This document shows positions 8,130-15,962 of a stretch of DNA of 38,955 nucleotides, piece by piece. The stretch spans positions 1 through 38,955 of the forward strand of contig NZ_NQKI01000040.1 of assembly GCF_002269125.1 (NCBI RefSeq). Direction: 5' to 3'. Within the stretch, counting starts at the first letter, position 1, and every line of letters begins with the position of its first letter. The position numbers and the translations under genes are program-made. This DNA is from Pseudomonas lundensis. Lineage in GTDB: Bacteria; Pseudomonadota; Gammaproteobacteria; Pseudomonadales; Pseudomonadaceae. The notes under the pieces were generated by a model. That model made no database searches, had not been told where the DNA came from, and saw only the letters and a list, made by a program, of their open reading frames with translations.

Positions 8130-9794
8130 TCAAGCGGGTTCCAGCGCCGTGCTGACCTTACCGCTGTCCATGCGCACCAGATGGTCAGCGACGTCGAAAT
8201 AACGGTCGTCGTGGGAAATGACGATGATGGTCTTGCCCAGCCGCTTCAGGTCCGGCAGCAATTCGGTATAGAAAATCCTGCGGAAGGTCGGGTCCTGATC
8301 GGCAGCCCATTCATCGAACACCAAGACCGGGCGCTCTTCGAGCCAGGCGTTCACCAGCGCCAGGCGCTTGCGCTGGCCCGTCGACAGGTCGGTGGTGCTG
8401 AACTGCCCGCCATTGATGCTGACCTTGTGCGATATTTCGAGGCGCTTGAGGTATTGCTCGGCATCCTGCGGGATGTTCATGTCGCCCTGCACCACGTCGT
8501 CGAACAGGTAGTAATCGGCAAAAATCGTCGTAAACAGCTGCCGATAATCGTCGCGGCTGTGTGCCGTCACGGCTTGCCCGTTGAGACGGATTTCGCCCTG
8601 TTGGGGGGCATACAGGCCCAGCAACAATTTGATCAGGGTGGTTTTGCCACACCCGTTTTCACCGACGATGAACACAATGTCGCCCGCATTGATCTTTAGG
8701 TTGACCGGCCCCAGACGAAACGGCGCGCTGCCGTCTACAGGCGCGAAGCTGTAGCTCACATCCACCAGTTCAAGGCAGTCAACGGTGTTGTCCTGTGCAG
8801 CAGGTTCACTGAGCAGCAGGTGCGGTTCGGGGGAATTGAACTGCTCGGAGAGGTCTGCAATGCGGCGCAAGGCAATTTGCGCGCGACTGATGATTGGCAG
8901 GGTGCTGATCATGTGCTCCAGCGGGCCTTTCATGTACAGCAGCACCAGTACAAAACCGCTGATTACGCCGGGGTTGGTGCTGGGCCATAACGACTGCATG
9001 GCGAGCGCCAGGCCAATGACCACAAAGAACAACATCGAACCCAGGCTCTTGGCGATCACGAAGGTGTTGATCGAACGCACTTGTATGTCACAGATTTTCT
9101 GCGCGGTGCGCTGGATGCCCGAGACGAACATGCGTTGGCGGCGCGCACGGTGAATGCGCAGCTCCTTGGCGCCTTCTGCAATGGCGTTGTAGTGCTTTTG
9201 CAAATCGTCTTCGGCTTCGCGGGCTTCATTGAAACCGTTCAGGCCGTGGCCGCGCGCGATGTACTGAATCACCGTGCCGATGACGATGGCCACCAGCATC
9301 ATCAGGAACATCGGCCACGAGAGCATGGCCAGATAGCCCATGCAGCCCAGTGTTACTGTCAGGGAAATCGCCAGTGGCGCGAAGGCAAAAGCGAAGTCGC
9401 TGATGGTGTCGACGTCATGGGTCAGGACGGGAATCAGGCGATGGCTGCGATAGCGCTCGATCTGCGAGATGGGCGCTGACAGGACTTTTTCCCCCAGCTC
9501 TTTGCGCAGCCGGGCGATGATGTGCTGGCCAACATAGTTGCTGCCGATGTCTGAACAAATGGTGCTGATGAGCGCCAGTAGGCAGAGCCCGGCAAACAGA
9601 GCAACCACCTGATGGGTGAGGCCGCCCTCGGCGTGCAAGGCACTGTTGATGGTGGCCAACAACACCGTGACGCTCAGGCCGCCCACCATGCCGAGCAGGA
9701 CGGACAGGCTGACAATGAGCCGGAACGGCTTGAGCAGGTGGAGCAGTTCTCGAAAAACCCCGGGGGTGGGGCGTGGCGTGGCGGGCTGGCTCAT
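8130..9794 (-). CDS. pvdE: PvdE-type cyclic-peptide/siderophore export ABC transporter
   Basis: This 554-residue half-transporter fuses an N-terminal membrane domain (helices at about 25-50, 63-83, 135-180 and 245-290) to a C-terminal ATPase. Walker A GENGCGKTT is at 378-386, signature LSTGQRKRLAL at 470-480, Walker B LVFDEWAADQD at about 491-501, and the switch His528 lies in ISHDD. The family (SyrD/PvdE) includes PvdE, which moves the acylated pyoverdine precursor ferribactin from cytoplasm to periplasm. Start: ATG 9794 has AAGGAA nine bases upstream. A TTG two codons earlier is less likely. A PvdS-type promoter lies 44 bp before it, so it can be transcribed independently of pvdM-pvdO. Gene order with fpvA and pvdO supports PvdE specifically. 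Confidence 0.92.
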   Translation of the reverse strand: MSQPATPRPTPGVFRELLHLLKPFRLIVSLSVLLGMVGGLSVTVLLATINSALHAEGGLTHQVVALFAGLCLLALISTICSDIGSNYVGQHIIARLRKELGEKVLSAPISQIERYRSHRLIPVLTHDVDTISDFAFAFAPLAISLTVTLGCMGYLAMLSWPMFLMMLVAIVIGTVIQYIARGHGLNGFNEAREAEDDLQKHYNAIAEGAKELRIHRARRQRMFVSGIQRTAQKICDIQVRSINTFVIAKSLGSMLFFVVIGLALAMQSLWPSTNPGVISGFVLVLLYMKGPLEHMISTLPIISRAQIALRRIADLSEQFNSPEPHLLLSEPAAQDNTVDCLELVDVSYSFAPVDGSAPFRLGPVNLKINAGDIVFIVGENGCGKTTLIKLLLGLYAPQQGEIRLNGQAVTAHSRDDYRQLFTTIFADYYLFDDVVQGDMNIPQDAEQYLKRLEISHKVSINGGQFSTTDLSTGQRKRLALVNAWLEERPVLVFDEWAADQDPTFRRIFYTELLPDLKRLGKTIIVISHDDRYFDVADHLVRMDSGKVSTALEPA

Positions 9795-9837
9795 AAACAA
9801 AAGTTCCTTGAATCACGGGAAGGACAGTCTTTTGTGA

Positions 9838-9861
9838 ACGAGTGATTAGGCCGGGGATTTA
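9838..9861 (-). promoter_or_regulatory. PvdS iron-starvation promoter before pvdE
   Basis: The reverse strand carries TAAAT (9861-9857), exactly 16 bases, then CGT (9840-9838). This is the iron-starvation box recognised by the ECF sigma factor PvdS. It lies 44 bp upstream of the pvdE start. Finding the same exact pattern before pvdM makes chance unlikely. Confidence 0.82.
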
Positions 9862-9896
9862 GCAGGCGTCACGCCGGGGTTGTCGCTGTCGAGGGG

Positions 9897-9924
9897 CGAG
9901 GCTGCGAATTCTTGCGCAGCCTCG
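9897..9924 (-). terminator. Stem-loop after pvdO
   Basis: CGAGGCTGCG (9897-9906) and CGCAGCCTCG (9915-9924) pair perfectly over 10 bp with an 8-base loop, 9 bases past the pvdO stop. There is no T-run on the reverse strand, so it is either a weak terminator or an mRNA-stabilising hairpin between pvdO and the pvdE promoter. Confidence 0.5.
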
Positions 9925-9932
9925 TGTAGACG

Positions 9933-10808
9933 CTAAAGCGCGCGCTGTACCCGGAAACCTACCCAGTCCCCCCGCGTCTGCGGGTAGATGTCATTGCGGT
10001 TGCCCGAACGGGAGAATACCGGCGCTTCGCCCCAGTCGTTGCCGCGAATCTGGCGCAGTTCGCAGGTGCTGTCCGTCACCCAGGCGCTGCCGTCAGTGGG
10101 AGCGCCCACGTAGTCGTTGTGTTTGCAGTCTTCGAGCCACTCGTAAACGTTACCGTGCATGTCATACACGCCGAACGCATTGGCCGGGTAACTGCCAACG
10201 GGCGAGGTGTAGCTGTAGCCATCGGTCGGGCCATATGTGTTGGCATGTTTGGCGATGCTGTATTCCTTGCCTTCATCCATGGGGAAGGGGAAGGGGAAGG
10301 GGCCGCTCGAACCTGCCCGGGCGGCATATTCGCGGGTGGCTTCGCTGACCATGCGATAGGGTTTGCCTGTCTTTTTCGAGAGCCAGCTGACGTAGTGTTT
10401 GACATCGTCAAAGTCCATGCACACCGCCGGTTGGCGCGGACCCTGCGGGTAGCGCGGTTTGCTGGCAATGCACGCGCGTCCCGGCCTGTCGTCGCCGTCG
10501 GCTATCGTGACCCCGGTGTCCCCGATGTAGGCGTCAAACTCGGCGGCCGTGATCTGAAAGCGGCTAATGGCCAGAGGCTTGCTGAAGGTCACTTTATGCA
10601 GCGGGCCTTCATCCGGCTCGCGGCCGACTTCATCGAGCGGGGTGCCCATCATGAAGCTGCCGGTGGGTAACACCACCATTTCGGGGCAGTCCTTGCAATC
10701 TTTGAATACAGTACCCGGTTTGGCGGGTTCGTTTGCGTGGGCGAAAGCGGACAGACTGCACAGCATGGCAGCCAGCGAGAGGCGATACAGCGGGTTCAAC
10801 GTCAACAT
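9933..10808 (-). CDS. pvdO: Pyoverdine maturation protein PvdO (FGE/sulfatase-modifying-factor fold)
   Basis: This protein of about 291 residues is exported: MLTLNPLYRLSLAAMLCSLSAFAHA looks like a cleavable signal peptide ending at AHA. The mature part is a formylglycine-generating-enzyme-like domain with MVVLPTGSFMMGTP near its start, GNVYEWLEDC in the middle and GDWVGFRV at the end. PvdO is a periplasmic protein needed for the last oxidation of dihydropyoverdine to the pyoverdine chromophore. The start is ambiguous: ATG 10808 gives the compact signal peptide chosen here, but a GTG at 10823 directly abuts the pvdM stop codon and would add five residues. Either way it is co-transcribed with pvdM. 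Identity rests on the fold together with its place between pvdM and pvdE. Confidence 0.88.
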   Translation of the reverse strand: MLTLNPLYRLSLAAMLCSLSAFAHANEPAKPGTVFKDCKDCPEMVVLPTGSFMMGTPLDEVGREPDEGPLHKVTFSKPLAISRFQITAAEFDAYIGDTGVTIADGDDRPGRACIASKPRYPQGPRQPAVCMDFDDVKHYVSWLSKKTGKPYRMVSEATREYAARAGSSGPFPFPFPMDEGKEYSIAKHANTYGPTDGYSYTSPVGSYPANAFGVYDMHGNVYEWLEDCKHNDYVGAPTDGSAWVTDSTCELRQIRGNDWGEAPVFSRSGNRNDIYPQTRGDWVGFRVQRAL

Positions 10809-10823
10809 GGTCAGCACGTTCAC

Positions 10824-12179
10824 TTATTGAGGAGAAACGGGTTTGGCGGCTTTTTGCACGGTGTCCCACACGCGCAGGAAATTTCCGCCCCACAATTTGG
10901 CGATGTCGGCTTCCGAGTAGCCGCGTTGCAACAGCTCGGCCGTGACGTTGCGGGTCTCACTGACATCCTTCCAGCCATCGAGTCCGCCGCCATCATTGAA
11001 GTCAGAACTGATGCCCACGTGGTCGATACCGATTTTCTTCACGGCGTAATCAATGGCATCGCCGTAATCCTTGAGCGTGGCTTTCGGTTCCGCCTCGAGG
11101 ATGTCGTACAGCCCGGCCGCGTACTCACCGAAGCGCTGCTCGGGCCAGACGGTGATAATCGCGTCGCCCGGCATCAGGGCCATTTCCAGGCTGTGCAATG
11201 GCGGCAAGTCGAACTGGCCGCGCAGGGTGTTGAGTTTGTCCTGACTGCTCTTGCTCAAGGGGCGCAGGTAGGTGGGGAAGCCGACAATTTGCACCACGCC
11301 GCCGCTGTCCTTGATCAGCTGCATTTCTTTGTCGCTGAGGTTGCGCGGGATGTCCACCAGCGCTCGCGGGGCCGAATGCGAGGCCACCATCGGCGTGCGG
11401 CTGAGTTGGCTGACTTGCTCCAGCGCCTTGGTCGACATCTGTGACACATCAATAATCACACCCAGATCGTTCAGGCGTCGTACCGCTTGCTTGCCGGTTT
11501 CCGACAGGCCGTCGAGGGCATCGGGCGTGTCATTGAAGAAAGGCAGCGGACGCGACGAGTCGGCCCAATCGTTATTGCCCACATAGCTGAAGCCAAACAT
11601 ACGCATGCCGCGTGCGGCCCACATGTCCAGTTGATTGATGTCGTTACCCAACGGGTAGGCGTTGAGCATGCTGATAAAAATTGCGAATTTTCCTTCGCCG
11701 TGCAGGCGTCGGAAGTCATCCGGGGTGTAGGCGATGCCGACTTGGTTGGGGAAATCGCGGACCATGCCGGTGATGATCCGGTAGCGCGCTTGTTGCTCAT
11801 TGCGCGCTGCCTCGACGAAGCCTGCGGTCGGGCGGTGGGGTGCGTTAGGGCCGTTCCAGATTTCCGGCCAGCCGAACACGGTCAGTGCTGCGCCGGATAA
11901 CCGACCCTTGGCTGCCTTGGCCAGGTCGAATTGACCGGGACCGTCCTGGTCGGTTTCGTTACCCGCTGTGCCGAATTCCAGTGGCACGGTGATGTGGCTG
12001 TCAAACGACAACATGCGGTCCTGAAGCGCGTCGGCTTGCTTGATGATTTCCAGCGGGTAACCCGGATTGCCTCTGTAAAACGTGTCCCACACCAGAAAAC
12101 CGCCACCGATGGCGGCAGCCAAGGCCAGGGGAAGACCGATCAACAGGGCTGTTTTAGAACGTGATTGAGTCATTGCCAT
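10824..12179 (-). CDS. pvdM: Pyoverdine maturation protein PvdM (membrane-dipeptidase fold)
   Basis: This 451-residue protein has an N-terminal hydrophobic segment (about 10-31) that should anchor or export it to the periplasm, followed by a renal-dipeptidase (M19) barrel. PvdM is required for periplasmic pyoverdine maturation, where it is thought to support ferribactin oxidation by PvdP. Against the canonical zinc ligands of the family, His62 (SH-I-T) and His268 (VASHSAPR) remain. The Asp of His-x-Asp is Thr64, the bridging Glu is Asn173, and the IDLAHVS His aligns with Gln247. The binuclear zinc site is therefore probably absent and dipeptidase activity unlikely. A PvdS-type promoter lies 57 bp upstream. 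An ATG two codons downstream is an alternative start. Confidence 0.9.
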   Translation of the reverse strand: MAMTQSRSKTALLIGLPLALAAAIGGGFLVWDTFYRGNPGYPLEIIKQADALQDRMLSFDSHITVPLEFGTAGNETDQDGPGQFDLAKAAKGRLSGAALTVFGWPEIWNGPNAPHRPTAGFVEAARNEQQARYRIITGMVRDFPNQVGIAYTPDDFRRLHGEGKFAIFISMLNAYPLGNDINQLDMWAARGMRMFGFSYVGNNDWADSSRPLPFFNDTPDALDGLSETGKQAVRRLNDLGVIIDVSQMSTKALEQVSQLSRTPMVASHSAPRALVDIPRNLSDKEMQLIKDSGGVVQIVGFPTYLRPLSKSSQDKLNTLRGQFDLPPLHSLEMALMPGDAIITVWPEQRFGEYAAGLYDILEAEPKATLKDYGDAIDYAVKKIGIDHVGISSDFNDGGGLDGWKDVSETRNVTAELLQRGYSEADIAKLWGGNFLRVWDTVQKAAKPVSPQ

Positions 12180-12235
12180 CTCAGTAGAAATCCGCCGTCA
12201 AGGGGCAGGCGCGCGGCCTTTGCTATCTGGAGAGA

Positions 12236-12259
12236 ACGAGGGGCATGACACGTAATTTA
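12236..12259 (-). promoter_or_regulatory. PvdS iron-starvation promoter before pvdM
   Basis: The reverse strand carries TAAAT (12259-12255), exactly 16 bases, then CGT (12238-12236), the full PvdS pattern. It lies 57 bp upstream of pvdM and should drive pvdM-pvdO under iron starvation. Confidence 0.85.
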
Positions 12260-12376
12260 GGCAGGGGTGCAGCGATGACTACTACGCTGTATTAGCCGCC
12301 CCGCCAGTCGTTCTTCGAGTTGAACCCTCCGCGTGCTGGGTGTGTGCATGGGCACGCCCGCGCCCCATCGTCCTCC

Positions 12377-12412
12377 CAATAGAACGCTAAGGCTCAAAAA
12401 CGCAGTCTATTG
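12377..12412. promoter_or_regulatory. Imperfect inverted repeat upstream of the pirin gene
   Basis: CAATAGAACGC (12377-12387) and GCAGTCTATTG (12402-12412) are inverted copies apart from two mismatches, 51 bp before the pirin start. It could be an operator. No regulator gene is adjacent. The rest of the 284-bp gap shows only the pvdM promoter. Confidence 0.3.
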
Positions 12413-12463
12413 AGCAAAACATATCGACTCTAAGCTGTTGCCACGAATCACGGGAGGTACACG

Positions 12464-13330
12464 ATGAAACAGATTCTTGGCCTATACACAGCGCCGCGTC
12501 GTCACTGGGTAGGCGACGGTTTTCCGGTCCGCACGATGTTTTCTTACGATCAGATGGGCAAACACATCAGCCCATTCCTGTTGCTGGATTACGCAGGCCC
12601 CGCCGAGTTCACGCCGACTACCCAACGGCGTGGCGTAGGGCAACACCCGCATCGCGGGTTTGAAACTGTCACCATCGTTTACAAGGGCGAAGTCGAACAC
12701 CGCGATTCCACCGGTAACGGCGGTGTGATCGGCCCCGGTGATGTGCAATGGATGACGGCGGCGTCCGGAATCCTGCATGAAGAGTTCCATTCCCAGGCAT
12801 TCGCCCGCCGTGGCGGCACCCTGGAAATGGTCCAGTTGTGGGTCAACCTGCCCGCCAAAGACAAGATGGCTGCACCGGGTTATCAGGGCATCCTGGACCG
12901 GGACATCCCGGATGTGGCCCTCAAGGACAATGCCGGACACCTGCGTCTGATCGCCGGTGAGTTCGGAGGGCACCGCGGCCCGGCGCACACCTTTACCGAC
13001 ATTCAGGTGTGGGATATTCGGTTGCAAGCGGGCAAGTCGGCTACTTTTGATCTGCACGACGGCCACAACACGGCACTGGTGGTGCTGCAAGGTGCGGTGC
13101 AGCTCAATGGCCAGGAGGAGGTGCGTGAAGGCCAGTTGGCGTTGTTTGAACGCGACGGCACTCACGTGCATGTCGCTGCCGATCAGGATGCGGTGTTCCT
13201 GATCCTGAGCGGCGAACCCATTGATGAGCCGATCGTGGGCCATGGTCCCTTTGTAATGAACAGCGAGGCCGAGATTCAGCAGGCGTTTGTGGATTTTCAA
13301 TCGGGCCGTTTTGGTCGCATGCCCGCCTGA
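12464..13330 (+). CDS. Pirin family protein
   Basis: This 288-residue bicupin is a pirin: the N-terminal barrel has GQHPHRGFETVT with His61 and His63, and ILHEEFHS with His105 and Glu107. These match the four metal ligands of human pirin and E. coli YhhW. Members have been described as quercetinases or redox-sensing co-regulators; which applies here cannot be told. The C-terminal barrel (about 175-245) lacks metal ligands, as usual. GGGAGG lies about seven bases before the ATG and fixes the start. It is followed in the same direction by the YcaC-type hydrolase gene with a hairpin in between, an arrangement that suggests partial co-transcription. Confidence 0.92.
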   Translation: MKQILGLYTAPRRHWVGDGFPVRTMFSYDQMGKHISPFLLLDYAGPAEFTPTTQRRGVGQHPHRGFETVTIVYKGEVEHRDSTGNGGVIGPGDVQWMTAASGILHEEFHSQAFARRGGTLEMVQLWVNLPAKDKMAAPGYQGILDRDIPDVALKDNAGHLRLIAGEFGGHRGPAHTFTDIQVWDIRLQAGKSATFDLHDGHNTALVVLQGAVQLNGQEEVREGQLALFERDGTHVHVAADQDAVFLILSGEPIDEPIVGHGPFVMNSEAEIQQAFVDFQSGRFGRMPA

Positions 13331-13361
13331 CCTCATTGTCGTAACGCGTGAAGCCGCACGT

Positions 13362-13388
13362 CCGGGCCATGAAGGGTCATGGTCCCGG
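13362..13388 (+). other. Stem-loop between the pirin and ycaC genes
   Basis: CCGGGCCATGA (13362-13372) pairs with TCATGGTCCCGG (13377-13388) through 11 bp with one bulged T. No T-run follows, so attenuation or mRNA processing is likelier than full termination. Confidence 0.45.
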
Positions 13389-13418
13389 TTCTTGATTCAC
13401 TCATCAGAGGAATACCCT

Positions 13419-14045
13419 GTGACAACTTCTTACAAGCGTTTGGACAAGGATAATGCCGCCGTTTTGTTGGTGGATCATCAGGCCGGCCTGCTGTCGTTGG
13501 TCAGGGACATCGACCCGGACAAGTTCAAGAACAACGTGCTGGCCCTGGCGGATCTGGCCACGTACTTCAAGTTGCCAACCATTCTGACCACCAGTTTTGA
13601 AACAGGCCCCAACGGCCCGCTGGTGCCGGAGCTTAAGGCACAGTTCCCCGATGCGCCCTACATTGCCCGCCCGGGGCAGATCAACGCCTGGGACAACGAA
13701 GACTTCGTCAAGGCAGTCAAGGCCACGGGCAAAAAACAGCTGATCATTGCTGGCGTTGTGACCGAAGTGTGCGTCGCATTTCCGGCACTGTCAGCCCTGG
13801 CTGAAGGTTATGAGGTGTTCGTGGTCACGGACGCGTCCGGTACGTTCAACGAAATCACCCGTCACTCGGCCTGGGATCGCATGTCCGCCTCCGGCGCGCA
13901 GTTGATGACCTGGTTTGGCCTGGCCTGTGAGCTGCACCGCGACTGGCGTAACGACGTGGAGGGGTTGGGCGCGCTATTCTCCAATCACATCCCGGACTAC
14001 CGCAACCTGATCACCAGCTACACCACCTTGACGGCCAGCAAGTAA
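13419..14045 (+). CDS. ycaC: YcaC-type cysteine hydrolase (isochorismatase superfamily)
   Basis: This 208-residue protein is very close to E. coli YcaC as I remember it (LLVDHQAGLLSLVRDI, TTSFETGPNGPLVPELK, AGVVTEVCVAFPALSAL, SNHIPDYRNL). YcaC forms octamers or larger rings and its physiological substrate is unknown. Asp19 and the nucleophile Cys118 of the superfamily triad are present. Position 84, near where related enzymes carry the lysine, is Arg in the stretch IARPGQINAW. Start: GTG 13419 is preceded by AGAGGAA six bases upstream, and the frame before it is not YcaC-like. It is downstream of pirin and ends at a hairpin shared with the convergent thiolase gene. Confidence 0.9.
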   Translation: MTTSYKRLDKDNAAVLLVDHQAGLLSLVRDIDPDKFKNNVLALADLATYFKLPTILTTSFETGPNGPLVPELKAQFPDAPYIARPGQINAWDNEDFVKAVKATGKKQLIIAGVVTEVCVAFPALSALAEGYEVFVVTDASGTFNEITRHSAWDRMSASGAQLMTWFGLACELHRDWRNDVEGLGALFSNHIPDYRNLITSYTTLTASK

Positions 14046-14052
14046 GCACACT

Positions 14053-14080
14053 GGACGCTGACGTTCATGCGTCAGCGTCC
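14053..14080. terminator. Terminator hairpin between ycaC and the thiolase gene
   Basis: GGACGCTGACG (14053-14063) and CGTCAGCGTCC (14070-14080) pair perfectly over 11 bp with a 6-base loop, between convergent genes. Neither side has a long T-run, so termination may be partial. Confidence 0.65.
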
Positions 14081-14092
14081 TTCATGGTGGCG

Positions 14093-15274
14093 TCAAACCC
14101 GTTCAAAGATCACGGCGATCCCCTGACCACCGCCGATGCACATGGTGGCCAATGCATAGCGACCCTGAATGCGGTGCAGCTCATGGATGGCCTTGGTGGC
14201 AATGATCGCACCGGTTGCACCCACCGGGTGACCCAGCGCAATGCCCGAACCATTGGGGTTGACCTTGGCCGGGTCCATGTCCAGTTCTTGCATGACGGCA
14301 CAGGCTTGAGCCGCGAAGGCGATATTGGCCTCGATCACGTCCATGTCGTTGATGGTTAACCCGGCGCGTTTAAGGGCCAGCCGGGTGGCGGGGACAGGCC
14401 CGAGCCCCATCAATTCAGGCTCCACCCCGGCGTGGGCATACGCCACCAGTCGCGCCATGGGCGTGAGATTGCCCGAAGTCACGGCGCCAGCGCTGGCCAA
14501 CACCAGCGCGGCGGCGCCATCGTTGAGGCCCGAGGCGTTACCGGCGGTGACGGTGCCATCTTTTTTGAACGCAGGGCGCATGCTGGCCAATTGTTCCAGC
14601 GAAGTGGCGCGCGGATGCTCATCGACACTGAACTGCGTGCTGCCTGTGCGGGCATGAATGTCGACCGGGGCTATCTGCCCCTTGAAGTAGCCCTGCGCGA
14701 TGGCGTGGGCCGCCCGCAGTTGGTCTGCAAGCGCCAATTCATCTTGTAATTGGCGGCTGATGCCATTGCGTTCAGCGACGTTTTCAGCAGTGACGCCTAT
14801 GTGCATGCCCTGAAACGGGTCGTGCAGCACCCCCAGCATGTAGTCTTGCAACATGCCATTGCCCATGCGTGCCCCCCAGCGTGCAGCGGGCAGCAAATAC
14901 GGGCCGCGGCTCATGGACTCGACCCCGGCGCCGATGGCAAATTCGGCATCACCGAGCATCAGCGTATGGGCTGCACCAATGACGGCTTGCAAGCCCGACC
15001 CGCACAAGCGGTTAACGTTGTAGGCGGGCGTCTCTTTCGGGATACCTGCGCGCATCGCCGCAACCCGCGCGACGTAGGCGTCATGGGGTTCGGTAGGGAT
15101 CACATTACCCATCACCACATGACCCATGCGCTCGGGATCGACCTGACTGCTGCACAGCGCAGCCGTCACGGCAACGGTGGCGAGGTCGCACAGGGGCACG
15201 TCTTTCAGCGCGCCACCGAAGGTGCCAATAGCGGTGCGTCGGGCACTGAGAATAAAGATGTCAGAGGTGTGCAT
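14093..15274 (-). CDS. bktB: Acetyl-CoA acetyltransferase / beta-ketothiolase, BktB-like
   Basis: This 393-residue thiolase condenses or cleaves beta-ketoacyl-CoA. It resembles Ralstonia BktB throughout (RTAIGTFGG, FGN/MGNVIPTEP, NRLCGSG, AGNASGLNDGAAA, MCIGGGQG). The nucleophile is Cys91 (NRLCGSG), with His349 (GHPVGATG) and Cys379 (TMCIGGG) completing the active site. One residue is odd: the usual NEAF box reads N317-I318-A-F (EANIAFAAQ), so the conserved Glu is replaced by Ile while Asn317 is kept. The codon is plainly ATC. The gene stands alone between ycaC (convergent) and a divergent lipocalin-like gene; a short-chain fatty-acid or PHA-related role is possible, but nothing adjacent confirms it. 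Confidence 0.9.
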   Translation of the reverse strand: MHTSDIFILSARRTAIGTFGGALKDVPLCDLATVAVTAALCSSQVDPERMGHVVMGNVIPTEPHDAYVARVAAMRAGIPKETPAYNVNRLCGSGLQAVIGAAHTLMLGDAEFAIGAGVESMSRGPYLLPAARWGARMGNGMLQDYMLGVLHDPFQGMHIGVTAENVAERNGISRQLQDELALADQLRAAHAIAQGYFKGQIAPVDIHARTGSTQFSVDEHPRATSLEQLASMRPAFKKDGTVTAGNASGLNDGAAALVLASAGAVTSGNLTPMARLVAYAHAGVEPELMGLGPVPATRLALKRAGLTINDMDVIEANIAFAAQACAVMQELDMDPAKVNPNGSGIALGHPVGATGAIIATKAIHELHRIQGRYALATMCIGGGQGIAVIFERV

Positions 15275-15479
15275 GAAGCGTCCTTATTGTTCTTGTTGAT
15301 CGATGGGCCCGGATTATTTCACAGCGCCACTGGCTGCGGGCTAGTCCGTTTGAGGGGGAATTCGATAAGTGGCATTGCATATAGATGGACGTTGCGGCAT
15401 CGCCGTCTACGCTGTCGGTTTCGTGAAGCCTGACCTGCAGGCTTTGCTCTCCCATCCCTATGCAAAGGAAATGCATGCC

Positions 15480-15938
15480 ATGTCTACCGTAGACCGAAAT
15501 GCGCTGATTGGCGCCTGGAAACTGGTGAGTTTTGTGGAGCGCGATACCGACACCGGCATTGAATCCCACCCGATGGGCACGACCCCGGAAGGCATCATCA
15601 TGTATACGCCTGACGGGTATATGTCAGCCCAGTTCTGTCCGCCCGGACGCACTAACCTGGCCAGCAATGATCCGTTTGAGGCCAGTGAGCATGAGTACAA
15701 GGAGGCGGGTAAAACCTACTTTGCCTACAGCGGCCCCTTCTACGTGGATGAAGCGCGCGGATTGCTGGAGCACGAGATGTTTGTCAGTTTCTTTCCTAAC
15801 TGGCGAGGGCAACGTCAAGTCCGTACGTGTCGTATTGAAGGTGACATGCTGTACCTGGCGCCTGACGTGCCGGTTAATTTCAACGGCTCGATGAAAATCG
15901 CCAACCTGGCCTGGCAACGGGTCAGTCCCAACCTGTAG
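15480..15938 (+). CDS. Lipocalin-like domain protein
   Basis: This 152-residue protein has the pattern of the bacterial lipocalin-like family (Lipocalin_5 type). It starts NALIGAWKLVSFVERD, continues with PEGIIMYTPDGYMSAQF and FAYSGPFYVDE, and ends with strands including VRTCRIEGDMLYL and LAWQRV. These proteins are predicted small beta-barrels often annotated as hydroxyneurosporene-type or hypothetical, with unknown ligand. There is no signal peptide, so it should be cytoplasmic. Start: ATG 15480 has AAAGGAA nine bases upstream; the ATG at 15471 abuts that site and is too close. It diverges from the thiolase gene across about 205 bp and converges on the GGDEF-EAL gene. Function is not assigned. 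Confidence 0.82.
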   Translation: MSTVDRNALIGAWKLVSFVERDTDTGIESHPMGTTPEGIIMYTPDGYMSAQFCPPGRTNLASNDPFEASEHEYKEAGKTYFAYSGPFYVDEARGLLEHEMFVSFFPNWRGQRQVRTCRIEGDMLYLAPDVPVNFNGSMKIANLAWQRVSPNL

Positions 15939-15962
15939 TGGTTACACCTGCCGCCGCACGAC

